Assembly: GCA_902775565.1 (NCBI GenBank)
Contig: CACYMP010000013.1
Location: 88,979-152,978, forward strand
Direction of reading: 5' to 3'
Origin: Oscillospiraceae bacterium
GTDB lineage: Bacteria; Bacillota; Clostridia; Saccharofermentanales; Saccharofermentanaceae
DNA: 64,000 bases
Part shown: one piece after another, positions 52,155-61,527 of the stretch
Layout: every line of letters starts with the position of its first letter
How positions within the stretch are numbered: the stretch's first letter is position 1
Translations under genes and position numbers: made by a program
The notes under the pieces: generated by a model
What the model was told of the DNA's origin: nothing
Databases searched by the model: none
What the model saw: only the letters and a program-made list of their open reading frames with translations

Positions 52155-54485
52155 ATGACAGATTTTAACAGAATAAAACCGAATATTCCAAGAATTACGG
52201 GAGACGGAGCATTAAGCGAGGCATCGGACAGGGCTTTGCGAAGACCGCTTCTGATGCCTGCCGTCGTTTTGTTTGCTTGCTCGATCATGACGTACGTCAC
52301 TGAATCGTGGATACCTATGGCCATCTTTGCCGCAATGCTCCTGGTTTGCTGTATTTGGGCAGTGATGAAACGTAATCTTCTGTGTCTTTTGGGATTTTTG
52401 CTGTCCATGCTCCTTATCTTTGTCTGCGGGATAAGGATCTTATCAGTATTTAATGCTGTTTTGCCTGCTGATATTAAAGGAACATTTGAGGGAACGGTCT
52501 TATCCTGTGAAACGAAACTGTCGGGAAGCAGGCGTATTACCGCAAGGATTGGCGGTATCAATACCGAAATGCGTTTTGAAGATGACTTTGATTCATCAGG
52601 CTTTACGCCCGGAGTCAGATTTACGGCTTCCGGCAAGTTCAAAGAGCCCGTCTCTCCGGGTAATCCCGGCGAGTTCGATTATCCGGGATATCTTAAGGGC
52701 AGGGGAATAAGGTCCCTTTTTTATATGGATTCAACAGTAATAGATTCAAGGCCATCAGGGGTATCCGGATTTATTTATTCGTTCCCCGGACTTTGTTATA
52801 AGGTCCGAAAGAGCCTATTTGACAGGTTTACTTCCGGCAGAAACTCTGAGGAGAAAGGTCTTATAGCCGCTGTCTGCCTGGGTGATACATCTCTTGCAGA
52901 TGACAGTGTTATCAGGGATTTCAGACTATCAGGCTGTTCTCATCTTCTGGCCGTATCAGGAACGCATTTTGCAGGCTTCCTGATCGTTCTTCCTTACTTG
53001 CTCGGAGCATTATGCCATGACCGCCGCAAAAATACGGTTTTCTATATGTTTTTCGCGTTCCTTATCGCTTGTATAACAGGCTGGAGCGAATCGGTCACCA
53101 GAGCTGCTTTCATGTCATCTTCAGCCTTTGCCGGAAGAGATTCCGTTTCAGCGATGTGCGCCGCTGCGATAGTAATGGTCGCATCAGATCCGTTCTGCGC
53201 TGCAAGGACAGGATTTCTGCTTAGTTTCTCTGCATGCATTGCGATTAAGCTCCTATCCGGAAGGATACGCAGCCTTTTTGCTTTTATCAAAGAACGAAAG
53301 GGGCTTGTGATGGCTTTATGTGCCCAGACTTCCGCTTTGTTAGGCACAATGCCTTTTTCGGGAATCACTGACAGCAGATACGGTCCTGTCCAGTTCGTGT
53401 CACAAACGCTGGGCAGCTTTCTTGCACGGATAGCCTGCATGATGTTCGTTCCAGGTGTTTTATTATCCGTGTTATTGCCTCAAAACTTGTCATTTGCGGT
53501 TTCTTCGCCCGCAAATCTTTTTCTGACGCTTCTTAAGAAGTCGGTAAGCCTGGGGAGCAGTTATTCATTTACGTTCGCGGTAAGGCCGGAAAACACTTTT
53601 ATACTGATAAGCATCTGGCTGTTTGTCTTTGTCAGGCTGATGCCGAAGTTTATGTTAAGAAAACTGCTCTTAAAGATGAGCTGTCTGATGCTCGCAGTAA
53701 GCACGGGATTGCTGGCAGCGGGATTCGTAAGGCCTGTGAAAGCCAGGATAATCTTTGCGGATGTAGGGCAGGGGGATTGCTGTCTGATAATGGCGGAAGG
53801 TCATACCTGTCTGATAGACAGCGGAACATATGAGAAAGGTGCATCTTCCGTATCAGACCTGCTTGATTATTACGGCATCGGATCAGTAGATATTGCTTTC
53901 ATGACTCACTGGGATCAGGATCATGCGGGAGGTATCGCGGCTGTGGATCAAAAAGGCAGGATAAAGCAGATATATACGGGCTTTACCGGGACAGATGAAG
54001 ATACGGAGATGTTTGAGAGATCTCTTAATATACGTAACTGTGATCCTAAAGCTTTCAGGAGCAAAGTCAGCAGGACTGATGCAGGAGATGTATTTACATT
54101 GTCGGATAGCGTCAGCCTTACAGTGTTATATCCTGAAAATTGCCTGACAGGAGGCAATCCCGGCAGTCTTGTGATACTGCTCGAATGCTGCGGGACAAAA
54201 ATGCTGTTTACTGGTGATATCGGACTCGAAAACGAGGCGGAACTCGTATCTTTGGGGCTGGTTCAGGATATCGATGTCTTAAAAGTGTCTCATCACGGCT
54301 CAAGATATGCCAGCAGCGATGAGTTCCTTGAGATGGCAAAGCCTGAGATATCCGTTATATCGGCAGGAAGAAATAATATGTACGGTCATCCGAACAAGGC
54401 TACACTCGGCAGGCTTAATAAGACGGGTACCAGAATATACAGGACGGATCAGCAGGGGGCAGTTATCTTTGAATTCTACAGTTAA
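52155..54485 (+). CDS. comEC: DNA uptake channel protein ComEC/Rec2
   Basis: The membrane channel for single-stranded DNA in transformation. 776 residues: an N-terminal DUF4131-type region with membrane helices, the Competence domain (about 215-480, with LLAVSGTHFAGFL near 270) and a C-terminal metallo-beta-lactamase domain (ADVGQGDCCLI near 535, THWDQDHAGG near 583, VSHHGSRYASSDEFL near 713). No ribosome binding site precedes the ATG; TAAAAT ends six bases upstream. The stop overlaps the convergent gene in a TTAA palindrome. Confidence 0.92.
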   Translation: MTDFNRIKPNIPRITGDGALSEASDRALRRPLLMPAVVLFACSIMTYVTESWIPMAIFAAMLLVCCIWAVMKRNLLCLLGFLLSMLLIFVCGIRILSVFNAVLPADIKGTFEGTVLSCETKLSGSRRITARIGGINTEMRFEDDFDSSGFTPGVRFTASGKFKEPVSPGNPGEFDYPGYLKGRGIRSLFYMDSTVIDSRPSGVSGFIYSFPGLCYKVRKSLFDRFTSGRNSEEKGLIAAVCLGDTSLADDSVIRDFRLSGCSHLLAVSGTHFAGFLIVLPYLLGALCHDRRKNTVFYMFFAFLIACITGWSESVTRAAFMSSSAFAGRDSVSAMCAAAIVMVASDPFCAARTGFLLSFSACIAIKLLSGRIRSLFAFIKERKGLVMALCAQTSALLGTMPFSGITDSRYGPVQFVSQTLGSFLARIACMMFVPGVLLSVLLPQNLSFAVSSPANLFLTLLKKSVSLGSSYSFTFAVRPENTFILISIWLFVFVRLMPKFMLRKLLLKMSCLMLAVSTGLLAAGFVRPVKARIIFADVGQGDCCLIMAEGHTCLIDSGTYEKGASSVSDLLDYYGIGSVDIAFMTHWDQDHAGGIAAVDQKGRIKQIYTGFTGTDEDTEMFERSLNIRNCDPKAFRSKVSRTDAGDVFTLSDSVSLTVLYPENCLTGGNPGSLVILLECCGTKMLFTGDIGLENEAELVSLGLVQDIDVLKVSHHGSRYASSDEFLEMAKPEISVISAGRNNMYGHPNKATLGRLNKTGTRIYRTDQQGAVIFEFYS

Positions 54486-56416
54486 TGTGTCAGATAGAGC
54501 TTTAGGATGTAGTAGAAAGCATAGAAAAGCATTACTGCAATCGCGGGATAAGGTACGAGCTTGATGTAGTCTGCGGCTCTCCTTTTCCAGAATCCGGTCT
54601 TGTAAACGATCGTACGCAGGCCTTTTCCGAGCAGAATTGCTATGAGAGGCAGGATCGGCAGGAAGTAGTGGCCCTGTATGCCCAAGATCACGTCAGAGCC
54701 TTCCGGAGTCCAGCTCAGGAGCATTGCAGGTGTCGTAACCAGCATGATCAATACAACCGCGAGTATTATCGTAATATCAAACGATTTGAGTTCTGATAAT
54801 CCCGGATCTGAAGCTGCGATGACGATAAGCAGAATGAACATTATTACGGTAAAGATAAACGGAATGGTGTCATAGGCCCAGCAAAGCCTTGAACCGAACA
54901 GGTCTGATAAAAGTTCTTTAATAAACATGCCGTATGCTTTTAAGGCCATAAGAAGGTATGCACCCGGGTTTTCAAATGCAAATGATGCGGTCATGTAGCC
55001 GTTGCCTTTGCTTCCGAATTGAAAAAGGGTCCTGTCAGGCAGAATAAGATCGAATACGCAGACAGAAAGGATCCCGGCAAAAATGGGAAGGATCAGTTTT
55101 GTCGGCTTTAAGCTGCTCTCTTTTGAAAGGACTATCAGGAGCAATGGCAGGAGGATCAGATATCCGCCGCCTTTGACGGCACCGAGCATGAATGCCCAGA
55201 TGCAAACGGATGTATAGGCTTTGCGTTCATCCGATTCGTTCTTAAGGTAAAGAACGGAAGCTATGAAATTCAGTGAGGATACAATGACCATCGGATCGTA
55301 TGAAAAAGCACCGCTCATCGCAAGAGCAGACGGCAGAATGGCACAAAAAGCTATTATCTCTTTGGCAAAAGGAGCTTTCTTTATAGCTCTGTAGCATAAG
55401 GTGACATAAAAAACGGACGTTACAAGCTTTGCAAGATAACAGTTGACCAAAGGCCCGAAGCCTATAAGCCGTCCGATAACCAATGCCGCGGTCTGCGGTA
55501 TATAGCAGAAAGCGGAATAGTAGTTCATTTTCTCAGACCTTGCAGTCATTTCAACAAGTTCCTTGTTTTTTGCGAATAACTGAAGATTATTCTTTATAAT
55601 CTCATAACTGCCTATAGAAGGAAGAGTTGAGCTCCACCAAGTGTTCTTATAAAATGCCACGTCATCAGCTCTGCCTAGCCATTGTCTGCTGCCGAACTGG
55701 CCAAGGAAAAGATTTGAAAGTCGGTAGCAGGCGAGATAATGTGAATCACTGTCATTCGTGCTCCAGGGCGGTACCAGCAGGAAAAATGCGGCTGCAAGCG
55801 GGATCGCGGCAGCAAGAAACAGCTTTTCCACCGGTATGTAAGGGGTAAGACCGTCATTGAGACCGATATAAACCACACAGATAAGGAAGATAACCAGAAG
55901 GATACATACAAACGCAAGAATAAAGAAACCTGTAGTGTTGGTTGTGTGAAGCCTTACGACAAGATTGTCTTCAGGATCCAATGCGATATTGACCGTCGAA
56001 GCAGATGAATTATTGAATATGCTTACCTTATATTTTCCGGCTTTGAACCTTGTACCTTCGGGACAGGTTAAAGTGACCCTGACAGCTTTGCCTTCGGCAG
56101 AACACATTTCTTCGGTTATGCGGACAAATTTGAGGTATTCTTTTCCGTCATCAGCTACACTGACCGAAAGGTCCTGCGCTTTGCCTTCCATGACGAAAAA
56201 CGTAATGGTATCAAAGTCTGTACGGTTATAAGAGAAAGGATAGCTTACTCTTGCACATGGATTTACAGAAACGGACTTATAATCTCCCAAACCTTTGATT
56301 ACAACCAGTTTTGGGATTTTGGGAACCAGACATGTGAATATGATGGCGGCAAATGCCGTGGCAAGAATAAAAGATGCTATAAGTGTTATACTTTTTGTTT
56401 TAGTCCGCGTATCCAT
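54482..56416 (-). CDS. DUF2142-type polytopic membrane protein
   Basis: About 644 residues from the ATG at 56416 (GGGGG upstream); the longer frame to 56452 includes the -10 box. An N-terminal helix and a beta-rich extracytoplasmic part (about 40-160) precede at least nine membrane helices. NDSDSHYLACYRLSN near 225 and AMSGAFSYDPMVIVSSL near 358 match DUF2142 proteins, which look like GT-C glycosyltransferases. It may transfer a lipid-linked sugar at the cell surface. Terminal stop codons overlap with comEC. Confidence 0.8.
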   Translation of the reverse strand: MDTRTKTKSITLIASFILATAFAAIIFTCLVPKIPKLVVIKGLGDYKSVSVNPCARVSYPFSYNRTDFDTITFFVMEGKAQDLSVSVADDGKEYLKFVRITEEMCSAEGKAVRVTLTCPEGTRFKAGKYKVSIFNNSSASTVNIALDPEDNLVVRLHTTNTTGFFILAFVCILLVIFLICVVYIGLNDGLTPYIPVEKLFLAAAIPLAAAFFLLVPPWSTNDSDSHYLACYRLSNLFLGQFGSRQWLGRADDVAFYKNTWWSSTLPSIGSYEIIKNNLQLFAKNKELVEMTARSEKMNYYSAFCYIPQTAALVIGRLIGFGPLVNCYLAKLVTSVFYVTLCYRAIKKAPFAKEIIAFCAILPSALAMSGAFSYDPMVIVSSLNFIASVLYLKNESDERKAYTSVCIWAFMLGAVKGGGYLILLPLLLIVLSKESSLKPTKLILPIFAGILSVCVFDLILPDRTLFQFGSKGNGYMTASFAFENPGAYLLMALKAYGMFIKELLSDLFGSRLCWAYDTIPFIFTVIMFILLIVIAASDPGLSELKSFDITIILAVVLIMLVTTPAMLLSWTPEGSDVILGIQGHYFLPILPLIAILLGKGLRTIVYKTGFWKRRAADYIKLVPYPAIAVMLFYAFYYILKLYLTH

Positions 56417-56434
56417 AAGACATCCCCCGGATAA

Positions 56435-56443
56435 AGTATAGCA
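56435..56443 (-). promoter_or_regulatory. Extended -10 promoter of the DUF2142 gene
   Basis: TGC-TATACT read on the minus strand, 18 bases before the chosen ATG. Confidence 0.45.
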
Positions 56444-56501
56444 TACGTTCATAATGCTTAACGGTTTCCGCAGTATTACTGAATTTAATTTAAACCATCT
56501 T

Positions 56502-56510
56502 TGTTATAAT
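56502..56510 (+). promoter_or_regulatory. Extended -10 promoter of the GH25 gene
   Basis: TGT-TATAAT at 56502-56510, with a leader of about 24 bases and TGGAG before the ATG at 56541. Confidence 0.55.
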
Positions 56511-56540
56511 AAGGCAATAAACATTTAATGGAGTATTTTG

Positions 56541-57740
56541 ATGAAATTAAACATAAGAATTAAGGCAGCGCTGCTTACTGTCAGCATGGCTGCGGCTATG
56601 GCGGTCCCGGGCTGCGCTCCTAAATCCGAAGCAAGTCTTGAGCCGGTATCAGAGTCATCTTCCGTTACAGAAACTACAACGGTATCCGATACCGGAACCG
56701 AAACGCCAACAGAATCGGATATTGAGGAGACGACATCCGAGACAATACCTTCATCGCTTCATATGGATCCTCCGGAAGTAGACACTACGGCTCCGGTATT
56801 TATCAGCTATCCGCGCACGATACAGCTCCTGAAAGGCAAAGAGTTTGTGGCTCAAGACTATGTCGGATACATAGATGACGTTGACAGGGATGTGGATTTC
56901 AAGGTTACCGGTACTGTTGACGTAAATACCGTAGGTGATTATCCGATCAAGATGACCATTACTGACGATGCCGGCAACAGCAAGACAATAGACGTTACCG
57001 TAAAGGTCTATGTCAAGAAACAGGCTACCAAGAAGCCCACGTCATCATCTTCTTCCAAACCCAGCAGTACGACTACCAAAGCCAAGAAGACTACTTTTGA
57101 GGATCTTAAGAAGAAATATGAGACAGGAAATGCCTTTATCGGTATCGATGTTTCCAAATATCAGGGCAATATCAATTTTCAGAAGGTCAGGGATGCCGGC
57201 TGCAACTTCGTAATTCTTCGTGCCGCTATCTATAACAACGGCAAGTTCGGAATCGACAGCAAATTCGAGCAGTACTATAAGGATGCAAAAGCTGCAGGCC
57301 TGCTTATCGGTGTCTATTACTACTCTGTCGACAATACTACTGCTCTCATGAAGCAGCACTGCGCCGAGCTCGCCGCTGCGCTCAAGGGCAAGCAGATCGA
57401 TTTCCCCGTAGCGTACGATTTCGAGAAATGGAAGGGATTCCAAAAACTCAAGATGAATTCTTCAGATCTGAACAACATGTTCTATCTGTTCTGTTCAGAG
57501 ATGGAGAGCTACGGTTATGAGGCTATGATCTACGCAAATCCTTATTTTTTGAGGAACTGGTTCAGACCCGGAGGCCATAAGATCTGGCTCGCAGACTGGA
57601 AGACACAGCCCTCGTGGGAGGGAACCATTCATTTCTGGCAGTTCTCAGCGTCCGGAAGGATCGCCGGTATCAACGGCAATGTTGATGTTGACGTTTACTA
57701 TCCGGAAGGCAGAGTCGTAACAGTTAAGAAGGAGAATTGA
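56541..57740 (+). CDS. GH25 lysozyme-like lipoprotein with Ig-like domain
   Basis: About 399 residues. A lipoprotein signal ends at the GC lipobox near residue 25, followed by a Thr/Ser-rich linker. Then come an Ig-like DUF5011-type domain (about 75-155), a Lys/Ser/Thr linker and a GH25 muramidase domain (about 195-385). The latter has GIDVSKYQG (Asp203) and VAYDFEKW (Asp293, Glu295), the GH25 acidic active site. It would cut peptidoglycan at the cell surface. The stop is two bases before holA, with the holA ribosome binding site inside its last codons. Confidence 0.92.
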   Translation: MKLNIRIKAALLTVSMAAAMAVPGCAPKSEASLEPVSESSSVTETTTVSDTGTETPTESDIEETTSETIPSSLHMDPPEVDTTAPVFISYPRTIQLLKGKEFVAQDYVGYIDDVDRDVDFKVTGTVDVNTVGDYPIKMTITDDAGNSKTIDVTVKVYVKKQATKKPTSSSSSKPSSTTTKAKKTTFEDLKKKYETGNAFIGIDVSKYQGNINFQKVRDAGCNFVILRAAIYNNGKFGIDSKFEQYYKDAKAAGLLIGVYYYSVDNTTALMKQHCAELAAALKGKQIDFPVAYDFEKWKGFQKLKMNSSDLNNMFYLFCSEMESYGYEAMIYANPYFLRNWFRPGGHKIWLADWKTQPSWEGTIHFWQFSASGRIAGINGNVDVDVYYPEGRVVTVKKEN

Positions 57741-57741
57741 T

Positions 57742-58779
57742 ATGGCTAAAGCCAAGGCACTTCCCAAGGGTGTCATAGATTACAGGGGATTCTTCAACAG
57801 GCTCAACAATGAGCCTGATACGCTCAGCCTTATACTTTTGTACGGCGAAGAGCAGTATCTGATTGACGGCGCGCTCAAGACTGCCAAGAAGAAGTTTATT
57901 TCTGACGGCGGAGATACAGTCGATTTCAATCTTATCGACACCAGAAGCGATGACGAATTCTCGTTTTCCAAGCTTGAAGAGATGGCTTCCATGCCTCCTT
58001 GGATGTCGGACAGACGTCTTATCATCATCAAGCAGTCGGGAATAATGGGCAGGGATATTGACGAGAAGGACCTTGAAGTCTTAAAGAACATCCCTTCGTC
58101 GTCGGTCGTTATCTTCGTCGAGGATTCTGCCGATGCCAAGAGAAAGATCTTCAAGGCTTTTGTACAGTACGGCACAGTCGTTCAGATGTCCGTAATGGAA
58201 GAAGACAGCATACGTGTCCTTGTCTCGAAAATGTTTGCCAAATACAATCTTACGATTGACAGCACTGCGGCAGACTCACTGATATCAAGGTGCGGCTCTG
58301 ATATGCTCTCGATCCAGGGAGAGATCGCCAAAATTGCGCTCTACTGCCAGAATGCCGGATTCGGCAGGGTAGATGACGTTATCATCGAGGAATGCTGCCG
58401 CCCGGACCTGAACAGCCGTATCTTTGACATTATGGATGCTTGCGGCAGGAAAGACCCGGCCAAAGCCCTTGGTGCGCTCAATAATCTGATCCTAACCAGA
58501 GAGCCGGTCATAACCATCAGGGTACAGGTAATAAACCATCTGAAGCGCCTTATCATGGCTAAAGAGATAGGAAATGCCAAGAAGATGGCTGTTTCTTTAA
58601 AGATGAATGAGTTTTATGCAAACAAGCTTATCGGTCAGGCGGGCAGCTTCTCAATGAACAGGCTTGTTTCGACCTATCTTGCGGCCTGTGCTTCGGATTC
58701 CGATGTCAAGCACGGCCTTATCGACGAGAGATATGCGCTTGAGATAATCCTGGTCAAGGCCGGCACGGGTGAAAGGTAA
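57742..58779 (+). CDS. holA: DNA polymerase III subunit delta
   Basis: The clamp-loader subunit that opens the sliding clamp. 345 residues, normal length. Family features are ILLYGEEQYLIDGAL near 33-47 (degenerate P-loop region), DRRLIIIKQSG near 93, VIFVEDSADAKRKIFKAF near 118 and ILTREPVITIRVQVINHLKRL near 250. AAGGAG precedes the ATG. It probably shares the mRNA of the lysozyme-like gene. Confidence 0.92.
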   Translation: MAKAKALPKGVIDYRGFFNRLNNEPDTLSLILLYGEEQYLIDGALKTAKKKFISDGGDTVDFNLIDTRSDDEFSFSKLEEMASMPPWMSDRRLIIIKQSGIMGRDIDEKDLEVLKNIPSSSVVIFVEDSADAKRKIFKAFVQYGTVVQMSVMEEDSIRVLVSKMFAKYNLTIDSTAADSLISRCGSDMLSIQGEIAKIALYCQNAGFGRVDDVIIEECCRPDLNSRIFDIMDACGRKDPAKALGALNNLILTREPVITIRVQVINHLKRLIMAKEIGNAKKMAVSLKMNEFYANKLIGQAGSFSMNRLVSTYLAACASDSDVKHGLIDERYALEIILVKAGTGER

Positions 58780-58782
58780 CAA

Positions 58783-58811
58783 TTGACGATTATAATGTAA
58801 AGACTTAAAAT
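58783..58811 (+). promoter_or_regulatory. Promoter of icd
   Basis: TTGACG (58783-58788), 17-base spacer, TAAAAT (58806-58811). A TATAAT also lies inside the spacer at 58791-58796. Confidence 0.7.
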
Positions 58812-58846
58812 CGCTTATTGGATTTTATTTGTTTAAGGAGAAATAT

Positions 58847-60043
58847 ATGAGCAGAATCGAGATGAAGACCCCGATCGTCGAGATGGACGGCGATGAGATG
58901 ACAAGGATCATCTGGAAAGAGATCAAAGATATCGTCATCCTTCCGTTTGTAGACCTTAAGACTGAGTACTTTGATCTTGGACTTCCTAACAGGGATAAGA
59001 CCGAAGACAAGGTCACCATCGACGCAGCCAACAGGACAAAGGAGCTCGGAGTTGCAGTCAAATGCGCAACGATCACTCCCAACGCACAGAGAATGACCGA
59101 GTATGACCTTCATTCCATGTGGAAGAGCCCTAACGGTACTATCCGGGCAATCCTTGACGGTACGGTCTTCAGAAGCCCGATCCTTGTAAACGGCATCAAG
59201 CCGTTCGTTTCCTGCTGGGAAAAGCCTATAACCATTGCCCGTCACGCATACGGTGACGTTTACAGGAATACCGAATTCCTGGTAGACGGACCTGCAAAGG
59301 CAGATCTCGTCGTCACTTATCCGGACGGCAGGCAGGAGAAGCAGACCATTTTCGAGTACAAGGGAGGCGGCGTTCTTCAGGGTCAGTACAATACTGACGC
59401 TTCAATCACGGCTTTTGCAAAGTCCTGCTTCCAGTATTCTCTCGACACAAAGCAGGATCTGTGGTTTGCGACAAAGGATACCATCTCCAAGATCTATGAC
59501 AGACGCTTCAAGGATATCTTCGAGTCTGTTTATAAGGAAGAGTATGAGGCTAAGTTCGCTGAAGCCGGCATTACATATTTCTATACTTTGATCGATGACG
59601 CCGTAGCAAGAGTTATGCGTTCAAAGGGCGGATTCGTCTGGGCTCTCAAGAACTATGACGGAGACGTAATGAGCGATATGCTCGCATCCGCCTGCGGTTC
59701 ACTCGCCATGATGACATCAGTTCTTGTCTCACCTGACGGCAAATACGAGTATGAGGCTGCCCACGGTACAGTCACAAGACACTATTACAGGTATCTCAAG
59801 GGTGAGCAGACATCCACCAACCCCATGGCTACGCTTTTCGCGTGGTCAGGTGCGCTCCGCAAGCGTGCCCAGCTGGACGGACTGCAAGACTTGGAGAATT
59901 TTGCGGCAAGACTTGAAAAGAGCGCCGTTTCAACAATAGAATCAGGTATAATTACGGGTGATCTTGACAGCCTTCTCGATCATCCCGATAAGAAGGTTGT
60001 CAATACTTCTGACTTCCTTACGCACGTTGCTTCAAATCTGTAA
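58847..60043 (+). CDS. icd: NADP-dependent isocitrate dehydrogenase, eukaryotic-like type
   Basis: Oxidises isocitrate to 2-oxoglutarate with NADP, supplying carbon for glutamate. About 398 residues from ATG 58847 (AAGGAG upstream). The sequence follows the homodimeric eukaryotic-type family: IVEMDGDEMTRIIW near 10, YKGGGVLQGQYNTDASI near 180, SKGGFVWALKNYDGDVMSD near 260 and EAAHGTVTRHYYRY near 304. It is distinct from the E. coli type. Monocistronic or followed by the SEC-C gene after 20 bases. Confidence 0.95.
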   Translation: MSRIEMKTPIVEMDGDEMTRIIWKEIKDIVILPFVDLKTEYFDLGLPNRDKTEDKVTIDAANRTKELGVAVKCATITPNAQRMTEYDLHSMWKSPNGTIRAILDGTVFRSPILVNGIKPFVSCWEKPITIARHAYGDVYRNTEFLVDGPAKADLVVTYPDGRQEKQTIFEYKGGGVLQGQYNTDASITAFAKSCFQYSLDTKQDLWFATKDTISKIYDRRFKDIFESVYKEEYEAKFAEAGITYFYTLIDDAVARVMRSKGGFVWALKNYDGDVMSDMLASACGSLAMMTSVLVSPDGKYEYEAAHGTVTRHYYRYLKGEQTSTNPMATLFAWSGALRKRAQLDGLQDLENFAARLEKSAVSTIESGIITGDLDSLLDHPDKKVVNTSDFLTHVASNL

Positions 60044-60063
60044 TTCATTAGGAGGGAACATAA

Positions 60064-60588
60064 ATGAGCTATTACACGACATGGATCGAGAGATCCGAGA
60101 ACAATTCCAACGAGCAGGAATACATCGAGTATGTAAACCGTTACTATGTGCTCGAAAAGGGTGTTTATGAGAAGATCCTTGGTGCATATCCCGATAATTC
60201 GGAATTCCTTAACGGTCAGCTTCTGCCTCTGTCAAGAAAGTTCGGTTTCAATGCTTCTAACATGGAAGTTTTCGTAGGCTTCCTCGACGGAATCAAGTCA
60301 AGCCTCAAGAACGGTGATGCTTTGGATCTTGAGTCACTTACAGACGAGTCCGAGATCAGCCTCGACATCGATTATGAGAAGCTTTATTACAACATGCACG
60401 ACGCAAAGGCTGACTGGCTTTACAACATTCCCGCCTGGAAGAACGTTCTTACCGAGGAGAGAATGAAGGAGATCACTCACGATTACCGTGTAGCCAACAT
60501 CGCTCATTCCGACAAGATCGGAAGAAACGATCCGTGCCCTTGCGGTTCCGGTAAGAAATACAAGAATTGCTGCGGCAAGAAAGCTTAA
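60064..60588 (+). CDS. SEC-C metal-binding motif protein
   Basis: 174 residues. A helical N-terminal domain of unknown family is followed by a C-terminal SEC-C zinc finger ([19 protein letters not shown]) like the tail of SecA. Such motifs bind zinc and contact ribosomes or SecB. The role is unknown. AGGAGGG precedes the ATG. Confidence 0.85.
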   Translation: MSYYTTWIERSENNSNEQEYIEYVNRYYVLEKGVYEKILGAYPDNSEFLNGQLLPLSRKFGFNASNMEVFVGFLDGIKSSLKNGDALDLESLTDESEISLDIDYEKLYYNMHDAKADWLYNIPAWKNVLTEERMKEITHDYRVANIAHSDKIGRNDPCPCGSGKKYKNCCGKKA

Positions 60589-60615
60589 GAATCTTATATC
60601 TAAGGAGCGTTTGAA

Positions 60616-61527
60616 TTGAAGAAGCTGTTGAAGACTAAGTGGTTTATAGTTCTTGCGGTATCACTGCTTCTGATCGCAGGTATAATCCTGAGCTTCGTCC
60701 CCGGTAGTCCGCTTAAAGCGGCTGTCGGGCTCGCTTCAAACGCGGTTTCCCCGGCACAGAAAGGCGTTAAGACAACAGGTAACGCCTTTTCTAATTTCTG
60801 GTCCGCTTTGACGGACGGAATTGCCATCAGGGAAGAGAATAAGGCTCTGAAAGAAGAGATCGCGGACCTTAAGTACAGGCTCAACCAGTACGAGGAGGCT
60901 GCTATCCGCTATGAGGAGCTTAAGGGAGCATTCCATATAAGGGATACTTTCAGCAATTACGATATCTACGGTGCTACGATCCTTTCAAGAGAAGCAGATG
61001 AGTGGTTCTCGGTTATCAGGATCAATGCGGGTAAGAACGAAGGTATCGTTTTGGAGCAGGGTCAGTCTTACCCGGTTGTTGACGTAGAGATGAACCTCGT
61101 AGGGCGCGTAATCGAGACGGAAGGATCCACATCCAAGGTATTGCCGCTCCTGCACGAAGGTTTCTCCGTTGCCGGCAAGGTAAACGAGGTAAACGGTGCT
61201 TCCGTTATAATCAGCGGAGACTCGGTCCTCAAGAGATCCGGCCTCTGCCGTGTCAAATCCTTTGATAAAGGAGTTAAACTCGAGCCCGGTACGGTTATAG
61301 TTACTTCGGGTGAAGGCGGTCTGTTCCCGGAAGGTATCCCCATAGGGACTATTTCAAGCGTTGATTATTCAAGTCCTTCAGAAGTTACGGCGACTTTAAG
61401 ACCTTTCTCCAGTATCGGAGAGCTTGAAGACGTATTCGTAATGATCCCTTTCAATGCTGATGAAAACAAGGAGGGAGTTCCCGGGACTTCTGAGACATCC
61501 GGACAGGGTCAAGGCGGGAACGGCTGA
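60616..61527 (+). CDS. mreC: Rod shape-determining protein MreC
   Basis: 303 residues from TTG 60616 (AAGGAG eight bases before). One N-terminal membrane helix (about 8-28), a coiled coil (about 68-100) and an extracytoplasmic beta domain with IRINAGKNEGIVLEQ near 134 and VIVTSGEGGLFPEGIPIG near 220. It organises the elongasome with MreD and PBP2. The stop overlaps mreD by one base. Confidence 0.94.
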   Translation: MKKLLKTKWFIVLAVSLLLIAGIILSFVPGSPLKAAVGLASNAVSPAQKGVKTTGNAFSNFWSALTDGIAIREENKALKEEIADLKYRLNQYEEAAIRYEELKGAFHIRDTFSNYDIYGATILSREADEWFSVIRINAGKNEGIVLEQGQSYPVVDVEMNLVGRVIETEGSTSKVLPLLHEGFSVAGKVNEVNGASVIISGDSVLKRSGLCRVKSFDKGVKLEPGTVIVTSGEGGLFPEGIPIGTISSVDYSSPSEVTATLRPFSSIGELEDVFVMIPFNADENKEGVPGTSETSGQGQGGNG

